Shown: positions 1-10,682 of the stretch, one piece after another
How the letters are laid out: every line of letters starts with the position of its first letter
Position numbering within the stretch: position 1 is the stretch's first letter
From: Tanytarsus gracilentus
Lineage: Eukaryota; Arthropoda; Insecta; Diptera; Chironomidae
Direction of reading: 5' to 3'
DNA length: 64,000 nucleotides
NCBI GenBank assembly: GCA_038502055.1
Contig: JAXRKN010000014.1
Coordinates: forward strand, 248,001 to 312,000
Translations under genes and position numbers: made by a program
Notes under the pieces: model-generated
Told to the model about the DNA's origin: nothing
Databases searched by the model: none
What the model saw: only the letters and a program-made list of their open reading frames with translations

Positions 1-272
1 TTACCTTTTAGTCATTTCGATGAATTAACTCAAATAAAGTCAAGCTTAATAAAAAAAAAATGAAAAAAAGTTTTAAAACTCGTGATTGACTTGAATCACG
101 ACTTTCCTTGTTATCTAAAATTATTTTTCAATGAATTGAAATAATTTTGAATAAATTCATTGAAAACGTTTCTTTTATTTATTTAAAAATTTCATAATTT
201 TTTATTTTCTTTAAATTTTTTTATTTTTTTTTAAATTTTATTATTTAAATTTAAATAAAAATTAACTTTTGG
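1..272. other. AT-rich flank downstream of GalNAc-transferase A
   Basis: I see no coding frame here. The stretch is mostly A/T homopolymer-like sequence and would be the 3' flank of the minus-strand gene that ends at 273. Confidence 0.6.
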
Positions 273-2187
273 TTACATTTTGAGATTTTCCTTCTTCTTT
301 TTTGCCTTTTCCTTCAACCAAACTTCATCGGTGATTTCTTTAGGAATTTCAACATGCGGATGAACATTCTTGACATACCAAGTGAAATCTTTGCATGCGA
401 GTTTCTTCTTAAGTTCAAGTCGATCTGAAATGTCGCCATAATTTCTGTCTTTCGTGTCGCCAACAAGTCGATAATAAAATTTCTTGTAATTATCGTCAAG
501 CCAAGTTTCAGCGATTCTGTCAGTGTTCCATCGATATCCACCTTTGTCTTTCGAATCGTGATTGTATCTGTGTTCGCGATAGAGATGAATGACGACTGAA
601 CATGGAATGAACTCGATTGATCCGCCGCACATCTAAAATGAGAAAATAATTTTAAAATAATTTAAAAACTTTCAAATATTTCTCACCCAAACTTTAAAGC
701 TCAAATCTACGTCATCGCCACCCCAAATGTCAAAGTTACTATCAAGATAATCGAGACGTCTCAAAAAGTCAGCCCAACATGCCCAACCAGCGCCCGCTAG
801 TGTCGGTGACTTGTGTGGCTCATAGATTGAAATATTTTTCTCGTATTCTTCCACCCAAACCCATGCGAAGTTCATGCTGGAAAATTTAATTTCTTAGCTC
901 GATAAATTTATTAAGGGGCGGGAAACTTACAATTTTTAAACTAAAGTTTTTTTTAAGTTGCAATTTTATAATTAAAAGTAAAAATTTTAAAATATTCTTT
1001 TAAAATCAAATTTTTAAATTAAAATTTTTTAATTTTTTAAACTGGAATTTTTAAATTAAAAATTTTAAATTTTTTTAAATTGTTTTTTAATTTCAATTTT
1101 TAAAATTTTAAAATTTAATGCAAAATTCAAAAAAATTTCTAATATTTAAAATCCAATTTAAAAATTGACAGTTTCCCACCCCTTGATAAAATCAACATAC
1201 TTAAATTGAAATCCACCCAAACTTCCACGAGAGTCTTCGTAATGCATTTTAAAGTCAACTTTGTCCATGTACTTCAATACTGACATTGTGAATAAATTTG
1301 GATTGTCTTTGAGTCGCTCTAAAATTGGCTCTGAAATTTTTTTAAAATTAATAAAAATATTTTAAATAATTTTAAATATTCGAACCAATCCATCCGGGCG
1401 CAACTTCCATGTGACTATCGAGACTCACAAAAACTGGACCTTTCGCATTTCTAAAACCCAAAACTCGACCACCAACGACTCCCATTCTCGCGTGACTTCG
1501 AACTAATTTAACTTTCTTCAATTTCTTTAAATAATCTTCGAGTGGTTGCTTTAAATGTTCTTTATCCGAATAATCGTCAGCGAGAACAATTTCTTCGAGT
1601 AAGTGCTCGGGTGTGTTCAAAAGCACTGAGTGAATTAATCGAATCAAAACCGACCATGGTTCGTTGTAAAAAGCGATCACGACCGAAGCTTTCGGAAGAT
1701 TTTTACTGTAAATTTTCTTTTTACATTCTTCGCTTCGATTATCGGCCACGATTCGATTTAAACTTATTAAATTTGACACGAACACATTGCTGCCATAATC
1801 GTCCATTCCTTGCTTGATTAATTTTTTATGTTCGTCGGTTAAAAGTTTTTCATCTAAATTCACTGGCTCGCCTTTGTCGCCCGGATTTGTGAGATTTAAC
1901 TCTTTAATGAATCTTTTTGCATCTTCACTCAGTCCATCGTCAAGTTCAATTCCACTTTCTAAAATCACTTTCGACCTCTCATTTCCCCAAATTAAATTAT
2001 CTTTAAATTTCACGATATCCAAAAAGTCATTTTGCATTTTTTTCATCTTCTTAATTTCCTTCTCGAGACTTGATTTGTACAAAAGTGATGTGACGTAAAA
2101 AAAATTCCAAATGCAGAAGAGAATTAAAATAATTTTGAGACATTTTAAATATCGCGAACGAGGACGAAAATTTTTTGTGAAAGCCAT
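273..2187 (-). CDS. Polypeptide GalNAc-transferase-like A, lectin-less
   Basis: Type II Golgi enzyme predicted to transfer GalNAc from UDP-GalNAc to Ser/Thr (GT27 family). Exons, minus strand: 2187-1386, 1330-1201, 876-687, 632-273; together 493 aa. There is a short cytosolic N-terminus, a membrane anchor at about residues 17-36, a stem, then the GT-A domain with FYNEPWS near residue 173. The metal-binding D-x-H is DSH at 257-259. The WGGEN-type motif reads WGGDD (362-366), and the third metal-ligand His is in CSVVIH (His390). The chain stops about 70 residues after the WGGDD/CGG block in a Lys-rich tail, so the ricin-type lectin domain usual in the family is absent. The second half is closest to gene B at 7.4 kb on the other strand; both share the stretch SGIELDDGLSEDAKRF. 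The family call is secure. Activity and substrate are not, because WGGEN is altered. Confidence 0.88.
913..1184. repeat. Small inverted-repeat element in intron of GalNAc-T A
   Basis: The ends are near-perfect inverted repeats, about 25 of 28 bases. The left end starts AAGGGGCGGGAAACTT; the complement of the right end starts AAGGGGTGGGAAACTG. The interior is A/T-only low complexity. I could not find a convincing target-site duplication. It looks like a MITE inside the second intron (877-1200). Confidence 0.6.
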
Positions 2188-2386
2188 CGAAGCACACGTT
2201 CACTACTGACTCGATTTATTAGGTTAGAGAAGTGAGTTAAGTAACAATCGTGCAGTTAAAAAGTTGTGAGGTAAAAATTCGTGAAATCGCTTTGTTGAAA
2301 ATGAAAATTTAAAGCCTAGTTAAAATTTTACTATTGAAGTGTTGAGAAATAAAAAAAAGTTTTTATTTTAGGTCAAAAATGATTTT

Positions 2387-2418
2387 GCATGCAAGTCCGC
2401 ATGCAATTTCGCATGCAA
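2387..2418. repeat. Three GCATGCAA palindromic repeats
   Basis: GCATGC occurs three times at about 12-base spacing (2387, 2399, 2411), just past the stop codon of the minus-strand A4GALT-like gene A. The rest of the 2188-2453 spacer is AT-rich. It should contain the promoter of GalNAc-T A, but I see no clear TATA box. Confidence 0.5.
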
Positions 2419-2453
2419 GTAAAAATCATAAAATTTATTTATTAATTTTTTTT

Positions 2454-3665
2454 CTACAAATATTTCACACGTGTCTGATAAACTTTTGGACAATATGTCT
2501 TAGCCAAATGTGCGTAGGCTGATTTTGAGTCAAAAGTCAAATTGAACTCTAAATTTGAAAAATTTCCCATTTTATTCCACGCATGAAAAAACATCGATTT
2601 TTGCTCTTTGATGCGATCGAGAACAAAATTTTTGTGTTCATCTTGAAAAACCTTTTGCCATTCGTTGACATAAAGCGGATAGCATTTATAAGTTTCGAAA
2701 ACTGTAAAATTTCCACATTTTTTGATGTCATTACCATTAAATTCGACATTGTTGCAAAAAGCTTTGACTGCTTTTGTTAAAAATGGCGGACCTAGAGATA
2801 AAATTTAAAAGAATTTAGATCAAAAATTAAGTAATTTTTTTACCATTATCAGCGTACGAGTTTGGATTGTAAATGGTTGCGTATAATCTGCGAAAATATT
2901 TTTGGAAAATTTAAAAATTTAAAAACCGTTAAAAAAATTTTACTCACTCGACAAATTTTTCAGATATTTTTTTTCCACCAAACTCTTCATTGTCTAAATG
3001 AATGACACTGTTCGCTATCATGTCTTTGAACTCTGAACATGCATAATTCGATAAATTCGCTTCTTTTAATGACTTTAAGGTTATGACATCGGTATCGAGG
3101 TAAAGTCCACCGAAGCGATTGATTGTTAGAGCTCGCATGACATCTGACGCATGCTCGACTGGATGTGAAGATTTATTGAGTTCGTCTCGCTCAAAAAACT
3201 TCTCTAACTTTGTTCCCTTTGAAATTTCATAAACATTCGCGTATCTCAAATGAATATTTGGATATGACGTGAGAGCTTCAACGAGATCGTTCAGTTTTAA
3301 ATTAACGCCGTCGAATTTTGTTGAGAAAATGTAATAAACATTCATATCGGGATTCATAAAAGCTGTAAATAAAATTTAATTTTTAATTTTTTACGAATTA
3401 ATTCTCACAAACCCGCAGACTCAATTGCACAAGCAGCTCTCGATTTATCAAAAATTCTATTTTTATTCATGTTTGACTCAAGAAGAAGAATTTGGCGATC
3501 TGCGGACACTTTTAGAATTTCTTCGTCATCCAAAATGTTATCAAGTGAAAAATACCAAACTGAGGAAATTTCTTGATTCTTTTTTAAATTAAATTTAAAA
3601 TTTATAAAAAAGCTAATTAATGAAAAAATTGAAATAATGAATAAATATTTTTGTCTACTCTTCAT
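2454..3665 (-). CDS. A4GALT/alpha4GT-like glycosyltransferase, copy A
   Basis: Golgi type II glycosyltransferase of the DXD plus Gb3-synthase type. Vertebrate A4GALT adds alpha-1,4-galactose to lactosylceramide; the Drosophila relatives alpha4GT1/2 add alpha-1,4-GalNAc to glycolipids. Exons, minus strand: 3665-3413, 3362-2948, 2887-2844, 2791-2454; 349 aa in total. A signal anchor lies at about residues 7-24. The family block CAIESAA spans the first splice junction. The nucleotide-sugar/metal DXD is DTD in YLDTDVI (174-176), preceded by SDVMRALTINRFGG. The Gb3-synthase C-terminal part is in exon 4 (FHAWN). The start is the ATG at 3665, followed by MKSRQKYLF. Copy B at 4.0-5.3 kb has the same exon phases and nearly the same N-terminus, so the pair is a tandem duplication. 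Donor substrate (Gal or GalNAc) cannot be read from sequence. Confidence 0.87.
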
Positions 3666-3841
3666 GATTGCAGTTGAAACTAAAATGAGAAATTTTAAGT
3701 TTTTTTATCCTGTTAAGTTATAAAATTTAATTGGGTTCGTGTTTGGTCATTTAAACTGTTGTGTAATATATAGAAAAATATAATAGTTTAATTAGGTCAT
3801 CACGAAAGGACATAAGTCAAACTTATTGTGCAGAATTTTAC

Positions 3842-3991
3842 AAGAATTTTCAAAATTTGGATTTTTCCAATAAGAATTTTACAAATTGGGGTTTTTCTAA
3901 TAAGAATTTTTAAAATTGGGTTTTTCTAATAAATATTTTCAAAATTCAGTTTTTTCCTATTAGAATTTTTCAAAATTTCAAAATTTTTAAT
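3842..3991. repeat. Tandem repeat, five ~30-bp units
   Basis: Units begin at about 3842, 3872, 3902, 3931 and 3961. Each reads roughly AAGAATTTT, a variable A/T core, then TTTTTCTAAT. It lies between the two A4GALT-like genes and is not coding. Confidence 0.6.
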
Positions 3992-4039
3992 AAATTAGTT
4001 TTTTATTTTTTCAAACAAATCGACATTTTATATTCATTT

Positions 4040-5314
4040 TCACAAATATTTTACACGTGTTTCATAAACTTTCGGACAATATTTCTTAGCTAAATCTACA
4101 TAAGCTGAATTTGAATTAAATTTTAACTTTATTGGTTCCGAAAATGACTGTGCATGATTCCACACATGCAAAGAATAAGCTTTTTCCTTCTTAATTAAAT
4201 CGAGAGCTTTTTCCTTTGAAACTTCATCAAAAACAATTTTCCAATCATTGAACTTAATTGGATAGCATCTATTTTCGGGTATTGTTGTAAATTCGCCACA
4301 TTTTGTGAATTTATCATTTGGCATTTTAGCATTGTCGCAGAAACTTTTCACAACACTCGTCAGCATTAACGGTCCTTAAAAAAAATTTTAGTTTTGTTTT
4401 TGAGTAAATTTGAAATTTTTTACCATTTGCATTAAAAGATGAACCATTGAAAAATTTGTCAATTAACCTAAAAATAAATTAATTTAAAAATAAATACCTA
4501 AAAAAAATTTACAGCGAAGTAAAAATTGCATTAAAAAATTATTAAATTGTAGATTCAAAAAAATATATAGCGGAGCTATAACTTTTTTTTTAATTTTCTT
4601 ACTCGAGATATTTGTCTGAAATTATTTTTCCACCATTTAAATCCAAATTAATGATTGCATTGTTCAGTTCGTCGTGCCACAAGAGACATGCATAGTTTGT
4701 CACATTTAAAGCAGTTAAAGGAACCAGTGAAATGACGTCCGTGTCATGATATTGACCTCCATACTTATTCAGCACCATCACTCGTAAAATATCCGACAAG
4801 TGTTCGAGAAAATGTTGAGATTTATTGAGTTCATCACGTTCGAAGAAGTTTTGGAGTTTTGTTCCTTTTGAAAATTCGAACACGTTGGCAAATCTTAAAT
4901 GGATATTTGGATATGACGAAAGCACTTCAACGAGATCGTTCAGCTTTAAATCAATGCCGTCGAATTTTGTTGCAAAAATATAATAAATTTCCATTTTTGG
5001 ATTCATGAGAGCTGAAAAAATAATTTAAGCTTAATTAAATAAAATTTAAATTTTTACAAACCCGCCGACTCAATTGAGCATGCAACTCGTGGTTTATCGA
5101 GAATTCTTTCCTTTTCTATGTGCGACTCAATGAAGAAAATTTGACGATGCGCGGACACTTTTAGAATTTCTTCGTCATCCAAAATGTTATCAAGTGAAAA
5201 ATACCAAACTGAGGAAATTTTTTGATTCACTTTTAAATTAAATTTAAAATTCATCAAGAAGAAAATTAACGAAAAAATTGAAATAATGAATAAATATTTT
5301 TGTCTACTCTTCAT
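4040..5314 (-). CDS. A4GALT/alpha4GT-like glycosyltransferase, copy B
   Basis: Tandem paralogue of the gene at 2454-3665, with the same predicted role. Exons, minus strand: 5314-5062, 5011-4603, 4467-4424, 4374-4040; 346 aa. N-terminal anchor MKSRQKYLFIISIFSLIFF; DXD motif in YHDTDVI at about 174-176. The Leu before DTD in copy A is His here. The C-terminal domain keeps the conserved Cys and Trp-rich pattern (LHVWNHAQSF, YCPKVYETRVKYL). I chose the ATG at 5314 because upstream in-frame codons lead into a TTTACAG acceptor-like site with no other ATG. The sequence upstream of both copies, up to about 60 bases before the ATG, is nearly identical. The duplication therefore included the promoter, and the two genes are probably co-expressed. 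Confidence 0.87.
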
Positions 5315-6102
5315 GATTGCTTTCAACTGTAAAATGAGAAATTTTAAGTTTTTTTATCCTGTAAAGTTATAAAATTTTATTAGATTCGTGCTTGGTCAAT
5401 TTTAGTAGTAAAAATAGGTCGTCACATAACGGAAAAAATTTTCTTTATGCACAAAACGTCATCAAATTATTTTTTTAAATTGATTGTCACGAAGTTAAAT
5501 TTATTTTATAGTTCTGGCAACTCGAAATATTGCTTAATGTTTTTCACTGCAAATAAATTAATTTATTAAAGTCGACTCTGTGACATTTTGCCCCTGTGAC
5601 ATTTTGCCCACACCCAAAATCTGTGGGCAAGGGCAAAAAAAATATAGGGTCAATTTGTCCATGGTCAAATGAGGGCAAAATTTGCAAAATATGTGGGCAT
5701 GGTCAAATCTGTGGGCAAATTGCCCTGGACAAATTGACCCTATATTTTTTGCCCATGGACAAATTGCCCATGAATAATTTTTTTGTCAAAATATAAACTT
5801 AATTAAAATAATTTAAAGTTTTTATCGAGCCAATACGGAAAATTTTAAAGATTTACTTTTTGCCTATTTTTTCTTAATAGAAATTTTGATATATCACATG
5901 TACTATCTAGCATTCATATTATACGTAATTTGCTCTCAAGCATGAAAAAGTAAGTCTTAAAATTTCGATGATTCCAGAGGGGTATTTTTGATTTTGCCAT
6001 ATCTTTGATTCTTTTAAGATAAAAATCTGACTTGTTTGCATGTTGTAGATGAAGAACATTTACAATTTTTCAAAAAATTATAATTTTTTTATCTGCAGGA
6101 AG

Positions 6103-6868
6103 TAGAGTTTCTCACGGGTAACCCGGGTACGGGTATACCCGGGTATGCCCGTCAATTTTACTACCCGGGTATACCCGGAAAATTGCTCTACCCGTACCCG
6201 GGTAAAAATTAAAAAATCCGAAAAAAAATTTATTTAATTTTTTTAAAAAAATCTTCCTCCATAACTGCTTTTTTATAAGTTTTGTGTAAACAAATACCTG
6301 AAAATGTTTTGTTTACAATGAATTTTATCACTTATCAAAACTACATGACTTAAGAAGGTAGTTTACCTATATAAATTTAGATTCGTTTGTGAAATTTTTT
6401 AATTCAAAAAAGTATTTTGAAACATCAAGTGCAAGTGCAACAAAAAGTAGCCATGAGATGACATGAGAAGACTCAAACAAAGATCTCCAATTTTGGACCG
6501 ATTGTTTAAAGCTTTACTAACGATTCAGGCAACATCAGTTACTTCATAGAGGGCATTTTTAGAGGCTGGAGATATTGTAACAAAGGCTAGAACTCGAATG
6601 TCAGACCTTCACGGTGTAATGTTCCTTAAGAACTATTTCCGTTAAACTTTTCATATTTCTTTTCATAATAGATATTCATTTTCTGTTTAAAAAACTTTTA
6701 TTTCTGTTACTAAAAATGCTCTATGTAAAGATTAGCAGAAAATTTGAGTAAAAATAGGTATATTTTTTTAAAAAATTTCTTACCCGGGCATGCCCGGGCT
6801 ACCCGGGTAGTAAATTTTTTTACCCGGGTAGGACAAAATCTCATTACCCGGGCATTTGAGAAACTCTA
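6103..6868 (+). mobile_element. Nested hAT-type element with 8-bp target duplication
   Basis: It starts TAGAGTTTCTCA and ends with the exact complement TGAGAAACTCTA. The 8-base sequence GCAGGAAG is duplicated on both sides (6095-6102 and 6869-6876). TAGAG fits the known hAT end consensus YARNG, and 8 bp is the hAT duplication length. Both subterminal regions are packed with ACCCGGGTA-type palindromes. The middle holds a decayed hAT transposase C-terminus (6481-6645). It is a 766-bp deleted copy inserted in the foldback element, so it is younger than its host. Confidence 0.85.
6481..6645 (+). pseudogene. Decayed hAT transposase C-terminus
   Basis: One frame reads the hAT dimerisation region. 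ATSVTS is followed by a TAG stop where the family has Glu (SER), then RAFLEAGDIVTK, ARTRMS and FLKNYF, ending at a stop at 6643-6645. The pattern TSVxSERxFSxAGDIVTKxR followed by FLKN is typical of hAT transposases. Everything upstream of it is missing, so this is a non-functional remnant. It identifies the family of the surrounding element. Confidence 0.82.
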
Positions 6869-7418
6869 GCAGGAAGTGCTTAAAATCCTCAAAAGAATTT
6901 AATTTTAAAACTTACTCTCATTTAATAGTTTTATAAATTTTATTTGGGATCAGGTTTGGGATTTAGAAGAAGCAACTCGGTGTTTTATCACTTTCAGTCA
7001 AAAATTTTTGAGTATGGATACTCAAGAAGTGCCAATAGGTGCAAAATTAAAAATCGCTTATTTCTCTTTAAGTATATCATAGTGAAATTAGTGTAAAAAC
7101 TTAGTATAAAAAATTTGAAAAAATATCAAAACAATTAAATAATTTATGGGCAAATTGTCTGTGGGCAAAAAATATAGGGTCAATTTGTCCATGGTCAAAT
7201 GAGGGCAAAATTTGAAAAATATGTGGGCATGGTCAAATCTGTGGGCAAATTGCCCCGGACAAATTGACCCTATATTTTTTTTGCCCTTGCCCTCGGATTT
7301 TAGGTGAGGGCAAAATGTCACAGGGGCAAAATGTCCTACCCCCTTAAAGTCACGACATTTTTAATTTTCCTTTAACTTGTTGATTTTTAATCATTTTAAG
7401 TCGAAAGTTTGCTGTAAA

Positions 7419-9456
7419 ATGACAAAAAAGTTAGTTCTGAAATATTTTTTGAATAAATTTTAAATCATTTAATTTTTCCAGCAATCTTCTTTATCGTCCA
7501 CTTTTGCCCTCATCTGATCACCTCCAACCTCGGACACTCAAAAGACAAAAGAATTTCTTCTTTTTCCTCATAATTTTAGCAATTCTTTGTTATGGAATTT
7601 TCTCCACAAATCTTCATAAAAATTTCCACAAAAAAAATTTAAAACTGCACGCAAAAAGAATTCAAAAAAATGCAATTAAACTTCAAGAAAATGCGATTGA
7701 ACATGCAGCAAATTTTCAAAATAAAGTTATCAAATTTTTCGAGACCAAAAACATCATCAGACTAGAAAGTGGAATTGAACTTGACGATGGACTGAGTGAA
7801 GATGCAAAAAGATTCATTAAAGAGTTAAATCTCACAAATCCGGGCGACAAAGGCGAGCCAGTAATTTTAGATGAAAAACTTTTAACCGACGAACATAACA
7901 AATTAATCAAAGAGGGTTGGGATGCTTTTGGTTACAACGTTTTCGTGTCAAATTTAATAAGTTTGAATCGAATTTCTTCCGATTTTCGAAGTGAAGAATG
8001 TAAAAAGAAAATTTACAGTGAAAATTTACCAAAAGTTTCGGTCGTTCTTCATTTTTATAACGAAGCATTTTCAGTTTTGATGCGAACTGTTCACTCAATT
8101 CTCATCAACACACCCGAGCACTTACTCGAAGAAATTGTTTTGGTCGATGACAATTCCGAAAATGAAGAATTGAAAGAAAAACTCGAAGAGAGTTGTAAAA
8201 AATTGAAAAAAGTTAAATTAATTCGAACTCACACGAGATTGAGTATTGCTGGTGCAAAAGTTACCGCATTCAAAAATGCAAAAGGTCCAATCATAGTCAG
8301 TCTAGATAGTCACTCGGAAGTACCAAAAAATTGGTTAGAGCCATTTTTAGATCGACTCAAAGACAATCCAACTCTTGCTGTTTATGGCGAAGTTAAAGGA
8401 ATTGATGCTGGAAGTTTTGCACACAAACTTGAAAATTATCGCAAATTGACGGCATTCAACTTTGAGTAAGTTTTTTTAAAAATTGATTTAAACATTGGAC
8501 AAAAAGTCAAACTGGTTAATTTTACTGCACCAAAGTGTTGAATTTTAACATAAATATTTTTCACTTTATAGCATGAGCTTCAACTATCCAAAAATGGAAA
8601 CTTACCAACCGGAACTGAATTATTGGGAGCCTCACAGATCGCCAATTTTTGATGGACCTAACTTTGCATTTTGGAAAGAATTTGGAGAAAAAATTGGATA
8701 CATTGACACGGATTTTGATATCTGGGGTGGAGACGATCTTGAATTTGGTTTGAAGCATTGGGTGAGGAAGAAAATAAATTAAAATATATAAATTTTTTTG
8801 AGGGCTGTTAAAATTGTCATATGTACATTTTTTCAAGTGGACTTTTTTCAACAAATTAGTTTTTAAACATTTTTAGCTTTATGAACTTTTTGTCCACTGT
8901 GCATTTTGTCAATTAAACAATTTGAAATTTAGCTTTGTGGGCTTTTTGTCCACTGGACATTTTGTGAATAAAACAATTTTCAAATATTTTTAACCCTATG
9001 GACTTTTTGTCCACTGGACATTTTACTAATCAAACAAAATTAAATTTATTTTAGCTTTGCGGCGGTTCAATCGAGTACGTTCCATGCACTGGAATCATGC
9101 ACATGACAAGACGCCACGTTTACTCAGCCGAAACAAAAGGAAAAGGTGGAAAAACTTACAACTTTGATCGAATCGTTGAGTCGTGGTTTGACGATAATTA
9201 CAAAAAATATTATTACCGAACTGTTGGTGACACAAAAACTCGAAATTATGGCGATATCTCGAAAAATTTGGAGTTGAAGGAGAAATTGAAGTGTAAAAGT
9301 TTTACTTGGTACGTTGAGAATGTTTTTACAGACTTGAAAATTCCTCGCGAAATTAGCGATGAAGTTTGGTTGACAACAACAACAACAACGACCGTCAAAC
9401 CAACAACTGAAAAACAAAAACCTGTTGTTAAAAAAGAAGAAAATAAAAATAATTAA
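7419..9456 (+). CDS. Polypeptide GalNAc-transferase-like B, lectin-less
   Basis: GT27-family O-glycosyltransferase, paired with gene A but on the opposite strand. Exons: 7419-7429 (inferred), 7482-8465, 8572-8761, 9055-9456; 528 aa. The large exon has no in-frame ATG before the membrane anchor. An 11-base exon, ATGACAAAAAA before GTTAGT, splices in phase to give a start MTKNN comparable to gene A, so I prefer it. The anchor is FFFFLIILAILCYG. D-x-H is DSH (about 279-281). The WGGEN position is WGGDD and the third ligand His is in CTGIMH. The C-terminus has seven consecutive Thr followed by a Lys-rich tail in place of a lectin domain. The region split by the first intron of gene A is uninterrupted here. 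The family call is strong; the first exon is the weak point. Confidence 0.85.
8881..9050. repeat. Three ~60-bp palindromic repeat units in intron
   Basis: Units start near 8881, 8941 and 9001. Each contains TTTTTGTCCACTGGACATTT, whose core GTCCACTGGAC is a palindrome (the first unit is diverged), then an AAACAA tract. They fill most of the last intron (8762-9054) of GalNAc-T B. Confidence 0.65.
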
Positions 9457-9467
9457 AAATTTAAATT

Positions 9468-10540
9468 TTATTTTTCATGAATTTTAACTTCACAATTTTC
9501 AACAATCAAAGGAATTTCCTCAATTAATTTGGGTTTAAATTTCTCTCTAATTTTTGTGATAATTTCAGTGAAAATAATTGTTCCAAAAATAATTAAAATT
9601 GTTCCGGTCCAGTGATAAATCGTGAATGGATGTTTGAAATATAAAATTGACAAAATTAAAGATGCAAACTTTCTCAAAGTCACAACCAAAGTCACTGTCA
9701 AACTTGTGCACTCGGTTGTGAGAATGTATACTGATTTAACACACAAATAATGAGTCAAAAAGTTGACAATTAAATAAATAAATTGAATTCGAGTTGAGAG
9801 ATTCAAAATTGGCAGTAAAATGACTTGAGATTGTGATGCGATCACGGCGTGACTGTAAAGGTTGTTGGCCATAAACACAAAAGCTGGAAGTGGCAGAAAA
9901 TGAGTGTAAAAAAGAGCTTCGTCGGCGTGTTTTCCGCGTTTTTTGTAAAGCACTTCTTGATAAATTCCCAATCGAGCTGATATGAAAAGTGCAAAAGTCA
10001 ACATGACAACTCCGATCAGCCAATAAAAATAAGAATTTTCATCACTTTGTGCTCTCTTGACATCCGATCCAGTCGCAATTGTGCACATAAAAATTCCAAT
10101 TGTTATCAAAATAACCGAGAAATATTTCCAAATGTCGTAAGATTTGTTGAGAATAAAAATTCCAAGCACTAAATTTGCCATCAATGAACCCGATCGAAAA
10201 ATCATCAAAAGCGGAACAGATACGTTAAAATTTAAAGCGTAATTGTTGAGCCACGAAGAGGTAAAAAACATAATTACAAGTTTGATGTAGTCACGGATTG
10301 GAATGTTTGGTTTGATTGTGACGAATTTTGTGGTGAATAAAAGTCCGTAAAGTGAAATCGATGAGAATTGAAGAAAAGTGATTAAATTTCCACATCCAGG
10401 ATCGATTCTGAAATTATTTAAATTATTTTGAGATTACTTTCAAAAGTTTCCATTTACCTAGCTGCAAATTCCAAGAACAACGAATCGAAACAACATCCAG
10501 TAAAAACTCCAACAATCGCCAGCAAAGCTTTGTAGTTCAT
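9468..10540 (-). CDS. Efr: Nucleotide-sugar transporter, SLC35B4/Efr type
   Basis: Multi-pass ER/Golgi transporter. Human SLC35B4 carries UDP-xylose and UDP-GlcNAc; the Drosophila orthologue Efr also carries GDP-fucose. Exons, minus strand: 10540-10458 and 10407-9468; 340 aa, close to the usual ~330. The start MNYKALLAIVGVFTGC is followed by HPGCGN-like IDPGCGN, then VIMFFTSSWLNNYALN and LMIFRSGSLMANL. A very conserved block near the C-terminus, LTTECTSLTVTLVVTLRKF, is the family hallmark. About ten hydrophobic helices are visible. The 3' end nearly abuts the convergent GalNAc-T B gene (stops 9456 and 9468, 11 bases apart), so the 3' UTRs must overlap. The linkage to glycosyltransferases is suggestive, but it does not show that they share a donor. 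Confidence 0.9.
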
Positions 10541-10682
10541 TTTTGTTCTAAAACTTTTTTCCACTGTGTTAAATAAAATCAATAATTAGGTAAGTCGGAA
10601 AAAATCGTGATTTCGATCGTTAACAATTTAACCGATAAATTTTATTTATTTTTAAAATATTTCACAATTTTTTTTCATGATT

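Larger units (their letters stand above)
5574..7343. mobile_element. Foldback-like DNA element with hairpin arms
   Basis: Two arms of about 200 bp (5582-5780 and 7138-7335) are inverted copies of each other. The first 28 bases of each arm match exactly and contain two tandem copies of GACATTTTGCCC. Each arm is also a hairpin by itself: ATATAGGGTCAATTTGTCC at 5642-5660 pairs with its complement near 5727-5746, and the right arm does the same. An 8-base direct repeat, TTAAAGTC, flanks the whole (5566-5573 and 7344-7351). The outermost 8 bases of the two ends do not match, so the exact boundaries are uncertain. No transposase frame belongs to the outer element. A separate hAT relic is nested inside it. 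Confidence 0.75.

Noticed and set aside
5596..5796. Open frame in the left arm of the foldback element
   Set aside because: It lies wholly in the hairpin repeat and mirrors a frame in the right arm (7088-7321); its composition follows the repeat.
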